Position numbers and translations under genes: made by a program. A stretch of DNA of 8,164 nt from NCBI GenBank assembly GCA_947259435.1, contig CAMYMP010000678.1, positions 1 to 8,164 on the forward strand, read 5' to 3'. Origin of the DNA: an uncultured Woeseiaceae bacterium. Its GTDB lineage: Bacteria > Pseudomonadota > Gammaproteobacteria > Woeseiales > Woeseiaceae. Below, piece after piece: positions 1-5,586 of this stretch. How positions within the stretch are numbered: position 1 is the first letter of the stretch; each line of letters starts with the position of its first letter. Under the pieces are notes generated by a model. It saw only the letters and a list, made by a program, of their open reading frames with translations. It searched no databases and was not told where the DNA came from.

Positions 1-514
1 CAGGACCTGTCGCGCCGACCATGGCGCTAACGTCTTTGGGCGCTTCTGCAACCGCGACGACCGGTTCTGGCTCCGGTTCGGCTTCAGGTTCTGCCACCGT
101 TTCTACGACGGGCTCGGGCTCTGCTGCAATCTCTTCGGCTGCCTCCAGCGTAGCTTCGGGCGCCGATTCAGCATCTTCGGCGGCTTCAACGACAGTCTCG
201 GCGACCTCTTCGACGGCTTCATCTACGACCTCCGCCACGGCATCCTTTTCGACCGCCTCATCCACAATGACCGTCGACCAGTCCGCACTTACGAATCCGG
301 TCTCGCCATCACCAAGCTCAACCTCATTCCATCCCGGGACGGTCTCTACGAGCTTCAACGGAACGCCTTTCTGCAACCGGCCAACCACTTCGGTACCAGC
401 CTCTGGCAACTTGCGGATATTGACGTAGCTTTCAACAGAATCGATCGGCACAACGACGTCCGCGGCACACAAAAGCGGAAGCGTCAGCATCAAAAACCCA
501 AGCATGGCCTTCAT
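1..514 (-). CDS. Exported SH3-domain protein with acidic linker (C-terminus beyond window)
   Basis: The frame is open from an ATG at 514 to the left edge (171 complete codons, no stop), so the gene is partial. A GGAG lies six bases before the ATG and decides this start. Residues 1-18 look like a Sec signal peptide ending near LLCAA; the Cys at 16 is not in a good lipobox. Residues 26-82 match a bacterial SH3 (SH3_3/SH3b) domain: YVNIRKLPEAGTEVVGRL, then KGVPL, PGWNEVEL and TGFVSADW. Such domains usually bind cell-wall peptides or act as periplasmic adaptors. Residues 84-160 are a low-complexity Glu/Ala/Val/Pro linker, ending with an EPEAEPEPEP stretch. The last visible residues, MVGATGP, could begin another domain or a collagen-like Gly-X-Y run, but too little is seen. 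The linker creates an artificial Ser/Ala/Thr-rich frame on the other strand. The SH3 assignment is solid; the overall function is unknown. Confidence 0.85.
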   Translation of the reverse strand, partial: MKAMLGFLMLTLPLLCAADVVVPIDSVESYVNIRKLPEAGTEVVGRLQKGVPLKLVETVPGWNEVELGDGETGFVSADWSTVIVDEAVEKDAVAEVVDEAVEEVAETVVEAAEDAESAPEATLEAAEEIAAEPEPVVETVAEPEAEPEPEPVVAVAEAPKDVSAMVGATGP

Positions 515-626
515 GACACACTCCAGTGACATTGTCCGGCGTACCATAGACCTTTATGCTGTTGCCGACCAGTGCGGGAACGGGAAACTGAGAACCCGTC
601 CCGGACGGCATTGAAGGAGCGCCCAC
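515..626. promoter_or_regulatory. Divergent intergenic region
   Basis: These 112 bases separate two divergently read genes and must hold their promoters if each is transcribed on its own. Ribosome binding sites are clear on both sides: GGAG before 514 on the minus strand and AAGGAG at about 614-619 on the plus strand. I could not find a convincing paired -35/-10 in either direction. A TTGCCG at 562-567 has no acceptable partner 17 bases on. Short inverted repeats are present (ACGGG at 580-584 with CCCGT at 595-599; GTCCGG at 534-539 with CCGGAC at 601-606), but they are short enough to be chance. Confidence 0.4.
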
Positions 627-1157
627 ATGACACCTCGCACGAATTATGTCGTTTTTACTTTGCTGCTGTTTCTCCTGTCGGCATTGGCCGACAGTGCGTT
701 CGCGCAATCGCAGCGCACCGAACACACGTTCAAACTGGACAACCCTGATGATCGTCCGCCAGCGACACTCGATGACGTGTCGTGGCTCGTCGGCAACTGG
801 GCAGGCGAAGCGTTCGGCGGCAAGTTCGAGGAAGCCTGGAATCCGCCGTCTGCCGGCTCCATGATCGGCTTTTACAAATTGCTCGGTGACGAGGGCGTTG
901 CATTTTATGAATTGCTGCTGCTCGTCGAGGAGGAAGGCAGCCTGAGCCTGAAGGTCAAACACTTCAGTGCCGACTTCACGTCATGGGAAGACAAAGAGGA
1001 CTATGTCAGGTTTCGCTTTATCAAAGCGGAGGACGACGCTGTGCATTTCTCCGGCCTCAGTTTTTACCGGATTGATGAAGACACAATGCACGGCTATATC
1101 GTCATGCGCAGCGGCGAAGAAGTAAAAGAAGAAAAACTCGTTTATTACCGCCAGTAA
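627..1157 (+). CDS. Exported DUF6265-like protein
   Basis: A 176-residue protein with a typical Sec signal peptide: the N-terminus MTPRTNYVVF, a leucine-rich core, and a likely cleavage after AFA at residue 26. The mature part carries the signature I associate with DUF6265 proteins: VSWLVGNWAGEAFGGKFEEAW (51-71, a W-x-G-x-W core), then GSMIGFYKL (77-85), AFYELLLLVEEEGSLSL (92-108), VKHFSADFTSWEDKED (110-125) and the closing hydrophobic strand EEKLVYYR. The alternating strands and conserved Trp/Gly positions suggest a small beta-barrel (lipocalin-like) fold, which is inference. An AAGGAG lies seven bases before the ATG. It is divergent from the SH3-domain gene and convergent with the HEAT gene, so it is probably monocistronic. 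No enzymatic function is established for this family as far as I know. Confidence 0.85.
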   Translation: MTPRTNYVVFTLLLFLLSALADSAFAQSQRTEHTFKLDNPDDRPPATLDDVSWLVGNWAGEAFGGKFEEAWNPPSAGSMIGFYKLLGDEGVAFYELLLLVEEEGSLSLKVKHFSADFTSWEDKEDYVRFRFIKAEDDAVHFSGLSFYRIDEDTMHGYIVMRSGEEVKEEKLVYYRQ

Positions 1158-1191
1158 GAACTGACTGGCGCCGCATTGACGCGCTTCGCGT
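1149..1191. terminator. Hairpins at convergent gene ends (weak terminator candidate)
   Basis: Two perfect hairpins lie between the convergent stops. CGCCAGT (1149-1155) pairs with ACTGGCG (1164-1170) across an 8-base loop, and it includes the stop codon of the upstream plus-strand gene. ACGCG (1179-1183) pairs with CGCGT (1187-1191) across a CTT loop. Neither is followed by a T-tract on either strand, so intrinsic termination is uncertain. They may instead protect mRNA 3' ends or act with Rho. Confidence 0.35.
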
Positions 1192-1194
1192 AGC

Positions 1195-2091
1195 TTACTC
1201 CGGCGGGTACAGGGCGCGGAACGCCGCGTCATCATTGATTTCGTTGATGACTTCCAGCGCGCGCTCTCGCACGGTCAGGTCCTTGTCCTGCAGCGCCTGC
1301 TGAATCACGGCAATGGACCGTTCGTCGCCAATATCACCCAGCGAATCGATCGCCGCCGCCCTGACCATCGGGTTCTCGTCATTCAATGCCAGATTCAGGT
1401 ACTCGATAGACGAGTATCCGTCGACCATGGCCATTGCATACGTGGCATCAGCGCGTGCGCGCGGGTCGTCGTGAACCGATGCGCTCGCGATAGCGGCCAG
1501 CGCGTCGTCACCGCCGATTTGCGAGAGTGCTTCCAGGGCCGCTTTACGGACGCGTGCGTCTTCGTCGCCGAGTGCCAGACTCAGGGCCTGCACGGCGTCG
1601 GGCGTCCCGAGCCGGCCCAGGTTGAGAATCGCCTCTTTCTTCTCGCCGACCTCGCCTTCCAGCATCACGACCTCGAAGTAAGCTGTCGCTGCAGGTGCGA
1701 GCGCGGAACCTTCCGAAAAGATCCATAGTGAACCGGGTATCGGTTCACCGGCGTTCGCATCAATCTCGCTCTCGACCGTCCGGTAGAGCTGGAAGCTCTC
1801 GTCCGCGAGAATTTCGTCGAGTACCTCCGGCAGCGGCTGCCGGTCGATCTCGATGCTGACGAGCCGGTCGAGGGTAACGTGCTGTACGAGCCGCAGCTCA
1901 TGCTGCACGGCGATTTCTTGTACAACGTCCTGCAACGGCACGTCACGGGCCGTCAGGCTGACGAAACCATTATCGACCGTTAGCGTCAGGGTAGTCGCTT
2001 CTTCATCCGCCACGACAACCAGCGGAGCGAGGCTGCTGATCACCAGCAACCCCGCCCACAGCTTGAACCGCGTATTGCGGTTAGTCGTCAT
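1195..2091 (-). CDS. Exported STN-like domain / HEAT-repeat protein
   Basis: A 298-residue protein. I start it at the ATG at 2091, which shares a base with the TGA of the upstream gene; an in-frame TTG three bases earlier is possible but less likely. Residues 10-28 form a Sec signal peptide (FK, a hydrophobic core, cleavage after VVVA). Residues 36-127 resemble the STN domain of secretins and TonB receptors: VSLTARDVPLQDVVQEIA, then LVSIEIDRQPLPEVLDEIL, then SLWIFSEG, a beta-alpha-beta order repeated twice. Residues about 150-294 contain four to five HEAT repeats (HEAT_2/PBS-lyase-type), such as DARVRKAALEALSQIG (178-193), PMVRAAAIDSLGDIGD (241-256) and DLTVRERALEVINEIN (271-286). HEAT arrays are protein-binding scaffolds. 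With the signal peptide this implies a periplasmic adaptor, perhaps for an outer-membrane or secreted partner. Overlap with the preceding gene argues for translational coupling. Function is unknown. Confidence 0.85.
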   Translation of the reverse strand: MTTNRNTRFKLWAGLLVISSLAPLVVVADEEATTLTLTVDNGFVSLTARDVPLQDVVQEIAVQHELRLVQHVTLDRLVSIEIDRQPLPEVLDEILADESFQLYRTVESEIDANAGEPIPGSLWIFSEGSALAPAATAYFEVVMLEGEVGEKKEAILNLGRLGTPDAVQALSLALGDEDARVRKAALEALSQIGGDDALAAIASASVHDDPRARADATYAMAMVDGYSSIEYLNLALNDENPMVRAAAIDSLGDIGDERSIAVIQQALQDKDLTVRERALEVINEINDDAAFRALYPPE

Positions 2092-3065
2092 CAATCGTCT
2101 TCTTCTTCAACTACGAAGCCGCAGCCGTTCAGCAATACCTCCTCAGGTTCTTCGCCTTCTTCGGGGTCCGGGTCCAGGCCGGGGGTGCCTTCCGGATCGT
2201 CGTCATTGAGACAGATGTCGCCTTCCTCAGCGAAGGTCGCATTGTCATCGAAACCGATGGCGCCGACCTCTACTTTGGCGGGCGTATTTGGCGGCAGCGT
2301 CTCGAGGAAGTCGTCGGGAACTTCGACTTCGAGTTCGTCAGCGTCGCCGGGAATGCGCACTACATACTTCGAGTTAGCAACGGCCTGGTCTTCCGGAGTC
2401 TCGATATCGTCTTCGTCGATATCAACCTCGAGCACGACCTCCCAGATCGCAACGTCGACGTCTTCCGGATCAGCGACTACTCCTTCGTCGATTAAATCGT
2501 CGAGTTCGTCGGAGCATTCGCCGAGGTCGTCGCCCGGCGCCCACGAGATCTCGCCTTCAAACTCGCCCGGCTCGTCTTCTTCAACGTCCCATTCCAGGTC
2601 GTCCGGGGCTGCCGGCAGATCGAAAGTCAGCTTGGTTTTACCCCATTGCGCCTCCCAATCCGAGTTGATAGCGAAGAAGTAATAATACCCTGTCTTCCAG
2701 CGTCTGGTGAATTGCCTGAGCGTCACGACGTCGTCACCCTCTTCTGCTACCTCATCACTGCATGGCGGCTCCGCGCTCTCCTGGAACAGCTCCGTCGACG
2801 TCTGCCGTCGCAGCTCACGCCTCGGGTAGTAGGTGAATATCTTGCGGTGGTGCGGGTTGAACACGGCGCCGTAAATCACGGCATCGCCATCCATCAGGAA
2901 GTGAAAGCCGATATCGCCATCCTCGGCATTGATTTCCACCAGCGCCTTGCACTCGCCGAAGTCTCCACATGGCTCGGTCGCGTTGGCGACACCTGCAGCA
3001 CCGCCCACGAGCGCGCTAATTGCTGCGGCCAACACAGTAGTTGACATAATTCTTTTCTTGTTCAT
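2091..3065 (-). CDS. Highly acidic exported protein with FN3-like C-terminal region
   Basis: A 324-residue protein. The frame is open upstream to 3119, but the start at 3065 is preferred: it has a strong GGGAGG seven bases upstream and opens a proper signal peptide (MNKKRIM, an Ala-rich core, cleavage after ANA at residue 29). The mature part is extremely rich in Asp and Glu. Residues 42-80 hold the phrase VEINAEDGDIGFHFLMDGDA, which I recognise only loosely from hypothetical secreted proteins of marine gammaproteobacteria. Residues about 205-285 look like a fibronectin-III-type beta-sandwich: IWEVVLEVD, KYVVRIPG, LEVEVPDDFLETLPPNTP, KVEVGAIGFDDNATFAEEG. Six cysteines (33, 39, 102, 184, 285, 315) could form three disulfides. 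The tail (287-324) is Asp/Glu/Pro-rich, with a hydrophobic LLNGCGFVV segment near the end. It is the first gene of a coupled pair with the STN-HEAT gene. I cannot assign a function; an extracellular or periplasmic, possibly cation-binding role is inference. Confidence 0.82.
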   Translation of the reverse strand: MNKKRIMSTTVLAAAISALVGGAAGVANATEPCGDFGECKALVEINAEDGDIGFHFLMDGDAVIYGAVFNPHHRKIFTYYPRRELRRQTSTELFQESAEPPCSDEVAEEGDDVVTLRQFTRRWKTGYYYFFAINSDWEAQWGKTKLTFDLPAAPDDLEWDVEEDEPGEFEGEISWAPGDDLGECSDELDDLIDEGVVADPEDVDVAIWEVVLEVDIDEDDIETPEDQAVANSKYVVRIPGDADELEVEVPDDFLETLPPNTPAKVEVGAIGFDDNATFAEEGDICLNDDDPEGTPGLDPDPEEGEEPEEVLLNGCGFVVEEEDD

Positions 3066-3157
3066 AGTATTTCCTCCCGCTCTCAACGGTAAGTAGCTTA
3101 TGCAGCCGCGATCGGCCACTTCTTGTCCTCTTGCAATTTCTTAGACGGGAAAAGCGC

Positions 3158-3198
3158 GAAAAACCGGTCGGGCTGGTCGCCGGTCGCGCCGGGTTTTC
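3158..3198. terminator. Terminator-like inverted repeat in the metA upstream region
   Basis: GAAAAACCGG (3158-3167) faces CCGGGTTTTC (3189-3198), a ten-base inverted repeat with one mismatch around a 21-base GC-rich interior that itself contains another CCGG. On the minus strand the arm ends in CCGGTTTTTC and on the plus strand in CCGGGTTTTC, so either transcript would have a GC stem flanked by a T-run. It could be a bidirectional intrinsic terminator, an attenuator in a long metA leader, or part of a small RNA. No gene points into it from nearby, which makes a plain terminator hard to explain. Confidence 0.4.
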
Positions 3199-3202
3199 AC
3201 AA

Positions 3203-3219
3203 GACCGGAACACCCGGTC
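3203..3219. repeat. Perfect GACCGG/CCGGTC hairpin
   Basis: GACCGG (3203-3208) and CCGGTC (3214-3219) form a perfect six-base stem around the five-base loop AACAC. It lies four bases after the larger inverted repeat and shares its CCGG core, so the two may form one structured element. It could be an RNA hairpin or a palindromic operator. Confidence 0.45.
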
Positions 3220-3292
3220 AGGCAGCCCGCGAGCGATAGCCGATGCGCCGAGCAGTCTTAGGACAGGTCTCGTGCGCATGGAACGGATCGCA

Positions 3293-3298
3293 TAGAAT
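3293..3298 (+). promoter_or_regulatory. Candidate -10 box for a leaderless metA transcript
   Basis: TAGAAT differs from the -10 consensus at one base and ends nine bases before the metA ATG. Transcription from it would start at or very near the ATG. No Shine-Dalgarno is present in the bases just before the ATG (ATCACTGCACT), which fits a leaderless mRNA. No good -35 lies 16-18 bases upstream, so confidence is limited. Confidence 0.35.
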
Positions 3299-3307
3299 CA
3301 CTGCACT

Positions 3308-4366
3308 ATGCCTTTGGTCGCCCACAACGACTTGCCAACGTTTCAGAGGCTGCGGGATGACGGCAACGTCGTGCTGTCACTGGACCGCGCGCAGCACCAG
3401 GACATCCGCGAGCTGCACATCGGCCTCCTGAACATGATGCCCGACGCGGCCCTGACCGCGACCGAGCGCCAGTTCATCCACCTCGTGGGCAGCAGCAATC
3501 CGATCGCACAGTTCTTCGTCTATCCGTTCTCGCTGCCGGAGCTGGATCGCAGCGAGAAAGCGTTAGAGCATATTCGCCGCTATTACTTCGAGTTCGAGAC
3601 GCTTGCCGAGAAAGGCCTCGATGCGCTGATCATTACGGGCGCAAACGTCATCAATCCGTCGCTCGACCAGGAAGCGTTCTGGGAACCGCTAATCAACATC
3701 GCGCACTGGGCGGAAAACAATGTCGCGTCCGTGTTCTGCTCCTGCCTCGCGACGCACGCGCTCGTCAAGCACTATCACGGTATCGACCGACGCCACCTGC
3801 CGCAGAAGCAGTGGGGCGTTTACAGCCACAAAGTGACGCGGCCCGATCACCCGATCCTGCGCGACGTCAATACGCGATTCGACGCGCCGCATTCTCGCTT
3901 CAACGACGTATCAAGAGAACAGTTCGAGGCGGCAGGCTGCTCGGTGCTGGCCGAAAGCGAAGAGGTCGGCGTGCACCTTGCCGTGAGCCCCGACCAGTTC
4001 CGCGTCATATACTTTCAGGGGCACCCCGAGTACGGCGCGGTCAGCCTGTTAAAAGAATTCAAGCGTGAAGCGAACCGGTATCTGAACGGCGAGCGCGACA
4101 AACTGCCGCGCATCCCGGAAAATTTTCTTACGCGGCAAGGCGAGGAGATCGCTGCCGCCTACATCGCGACGATAATAGAAGCTGGTGATGCCGCACCCAC
4201 GTTTCCGGAAGACGAGCTCCGGCCGCACTGCGACAACACCTGGGGCGACACGGGTAAAGCGATCGTCAATAATTGGCTCGGGCTCGTATATCAGCTCACG
4301 AACCTCGACCGCAAGCAGCAGTTCATGCCGGACGTCGACCCCGACGACCCGTTACAATTACGATAA
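3308..4366 (+). CDS. metA: Homoserine O-acyltransferase (probably O-succinyltransferase), MetA/HTS family
   Basis: It transfers an acyl group from acyl-CoA to the hydroxyl of L-homoserine, the first committed step of methionine synthesis, in the cytoplasm. The 352-residue protein follows the MetA/HTS family throughout. The N-terminus MPLVAHNDLP aligns with MetA starts, fixing the ATG despite the absent ribosome site. LHIGLLNMMPDAALTATERQF (36-56) is the substrate-loop region; TGANVI (110-115) precedes the specificity position; SCLATH contains the nucleophile Cys146; APHSR (193-197) is conserved; and GHPEYG supplies His239 and Glu241 of the catalytic set. E. coli MetA is about 309 residues; this one is longer through an insertion around 262-300 and a C-terminal DPDDPL tail, as in the long 'MetAS' proteins of halophilic gammaproteobacteria. 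The residue after TGANV is Ile, neither the Gly of succinyl- nor the Glu of acetyl-specific MetA, so succinyl preference is inferred. The MetB-like gene follows 23 bases later. Confidence 0.93.
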   Translation: MPLVAHNDLPTFQRLRDDGNVVLSLDRAQHQDIRELHIGLLNMMPDAALTATERQFIHLVGSSNPIAQFFVYPFSLPELDRSEKALEHIRRYYFEFETLAEKGLDALIITGANVINPSLDQEAFWEPLINIAHWAENNVASVFCSCLATHALVKHYHGIDRRHLPQKQWGVYSHKVTRPDHPILRDVNTRFDAPHSRFNDVSREQFEAAGCSVLAESEEVGVHLAVSPDQFRVIYFQGHPEYGAVSLLKEFKREANRYLNGERDKLPRIPENFLTRQGEEIAAAYIATIIEAGDAAPTFPEDELRPHCDNTWGDTGKAIVNNWLGLVYQLTNLDRKQQFMPDVDPDDPLQLR

Positions 4367-4389
4367 CACTCGACAAGGGAACAACAACC

Positions 4390-5541
4390 ATGGGTTTCAG
4401 AACCAGGCAGATTCATGCCGGCGTGACGCCGGATCCGACGACGGGCTCGATTCTTACGCCGATTTACCAGTCCACCACTTACGTGCAGCCGTCGGTGGAC
4501 GAGTACCTGAGCAAGGGGTTCACCTACTCGCGCTCGGGCAACCCGACGGTCAAAGCTCTGGAACTCAAACTCGCCGATCTCGAGGGAGGCGTCGACTGCG
4601 CCTGCTTCGGCACGGGCATGAGCGCTGTACTTGCCACGATGCTGGCGTTCCTGGAAGCCGGCGCGCACGCCATCGTTTCCGATGTCGCCTATGGCGGCAC
4701 GTATCGGCTGAGCACCAAGATCCTGAGCAAGTTCGGCATCGACTATACGTTTGCCGATACGTCGAATCCTGACGATGTTGCCGCATCGGTGCGCGAGAAC
4801 ACCAAGATGATACTGACCGAGACGCCGGCCAACCCGACGATGAAGTGCTCGGACATCGCGGCAATTTCGGAAATCGCCAGAAAAATTCGTGCCGTGCACG
4901 CGGTCGACAACACGTTTCTGACACCGTATTACCAGTTGCCTCTGGATCTCGGCGCCGACGTATCGATTCACAGCACGACAAAATACATGGATGGCCACAA
5001 TGCCACGGTCGGCGGCGCCGTGATCAGCAAGACCGAGGAGCACGCCGAAGCTGTCCGGTTCATACAGAACAGCACCGGCACCATCATGTCGCCGCAAGTA
5101 GCCTGGCTGACGCTGCAGGGTTGCAAGACATTGTCAGTCCGCATGGATGCGCAATCAGCCAGTGCGATGGCCATCGCGGAATTCCTGGAAGCCCATCCTA
5201 AAGTCGAACAGGTCGCTTACCCGGGTCTCAAGTCTTTCGCGCAGCACGAGCTGTCAAGCCGGCAGGCTTCGGGCTACGGCGCGATGCTCTGGTTCGAGGT
5301 CAAAGGCGGGCTTGCGGCCGGCAAGAAGCTCATGGATAACATCGAGCTCTGGACCCTGGCCGAAAATCTAGGTTCGGTCGAGTCGCTGATTACGCACCCG
5401 GTCACGATGACGCACGCCGACGTCGAACCGGCGGAGCGTGCGCGCGTCGGTATTATCGACGGGCTTGTGCGCGCGTCGGTCGGCCTTGAGGACACCGACG
5501 ATCTGATCAGTGCGCTGAACACCGCGCTCGAACAAGTCTGA
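4390..5541 (+). CDS. metB: Cystathionine gamma-synthase / trans-sulfuration PLP enzyme
   Basis: A 383-residue Cys/Met-metabolism PLP-dependent enzyme of fold type I. The expected reaction is replacement of the acyl group of O-acylhomoserine by cysteine to give cystathionine. Gamma-lyase, or direct use of sulfide or methanethiol, cannot be excluded. The frame opens at 4273 inside metA, but the real start is the ATG at 4390: it follows AAGGGA by about nine bases and gives the family N-terminus (FRTRQIHAG). Key residues: Tyr46 and Arg48 (FTYSRSGNPT, phosphate contacts from the neighbouring subunit), GTGMSA (74-79), Tyr101 (PLP stacking), Asp173 in VDNTF, Lys198 in HSTTKYMDGHN (Schiff base), Glu331-Ser332 in GSVESLITHP, and Arg361 in RASVGLED (substrate carboxylate). 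Length fits MetB/MccB (about 380-390) better than MetY (about 430). GHNAT after the lysine replaces the more usual GHSDV. It is probably co-transcribed with metA. Confidence 0.88.
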   Translation: MGFRTRQIHAGVTPDPTTGSILTPIYQSTTYVQPSVDEYLSKGFTYSRSGNPTVKALELKLADLEGGVDCACFGTGMSAVLATMLAFLEAGAHAIVSDVAYGGTYRLSTKILSKFGIDYTFADTSNPDDVAASVRENTKMILTETPANPTMKCSDIAAISEIARKIRAVHAVDNTFLTPYYQLPLDLGADVSIHSTTKYMDGHNATVGGAVISKTEEHAEAVRFIQNSTGTIMSPQVAWLTLQGCKTLSVRMDAQSASAMAIAEFLEAHPKVEQVAYPGLKSFAQHELSSRQASGYGAMLWFEVKGGLAAGKKLMDNIELWTLAENLGSVESLITHPVTMTHADVEPAERARVGIIDGLVRASVGLEDTDDLISALNTALEQV

Positions 5542-5586
5542 ACCAATAATCGTGCACTTCGATCCCTAACGAAACTGAAGACTCCG

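Larger units (their letters stand above)
3066..3307. promoter_or_regulatory. Divergent spacer between the FN3-like operon and metA
   Basis: This 242-base gap should hold the promoters for both sides. Its centre (about 3158-3219) is packed with CCGG-centred repeats that can fold into hairpins, annotated separately. I find no match to SAM-I, SAM-II or SAH riboswitch core motifs by eye. Frames here (for example 3016-3279 minus) are Arg/Ser-rich and overlap the signal-peptide region of the neighbouring gene, so they look non-coding. GTCT half-sites at 3255-3258 and 3267-3270 recall MetJ boxes but have the wrong spacing. Confidence 0.5.

Noticed and set aside
21..428. Plus-strand Ser/Ala/Thr-rich frame resembling a secreted low-complexity protein
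   Set aside because: It is the antisense of the Glu/Ala linker of the SH3 protein. The minus strand has the signal peptide, ribosome site and recognisable domain; this frame has none.
432..962. Minus-strand frame of 176 codons
   Set aside because: It overlaps the DUF6265-like gene and the SH3 gene start, has no domain, and its composition is that of a shadow frame.
2185..2682. Plus-strand Ser-rich frame
   Set aside because: It is antisense to the Asp/Glu-rich coding sequence, whose GAC/GAA codons read as Ser/Phe-type codons on the other strand.
3251..3270. Possible tandem MetJ boxes (GTCT half-sites before metA)
   Set aside because: Each 8-mer matches only 6 of 8 consensus bases and the spacing is 12 rather than 8. 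MetJ is mainly enterobacterial and vibrio-type, so the match is not convincing.
3016..3279. Small minus-strand frame of 87 codons reaching into the metA spacer
   Set aside because: It is Arg/Ser-rich, has no ribosome site I can see, and overlaps the signal-peptide region of the acidic protein in another frame.
3066..3307. SAM- or SAH-type riboswitch before metA
   Set aside because: None of the conserved core motifs of SAM-I, SAM-II or SAH riboswitches is visible by eye; a covariance-model scan would be needed to exclude divergent forms.
4273..4389. N-terminal extension of the MetB-like protein starting inside metA
   Set aside because: The extra 39 residues are the Arg-rich alternative reading of the metA 3' end. 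The ATG at 4390 has a ribosome site and matches the family N-terminus.
4291..5097. Minus-strand frame of 268 codons opposite metB
   Set aside because: It is antisense to a clear PLP enzyme, Arg-rich, with no recognisable fold or start signal.
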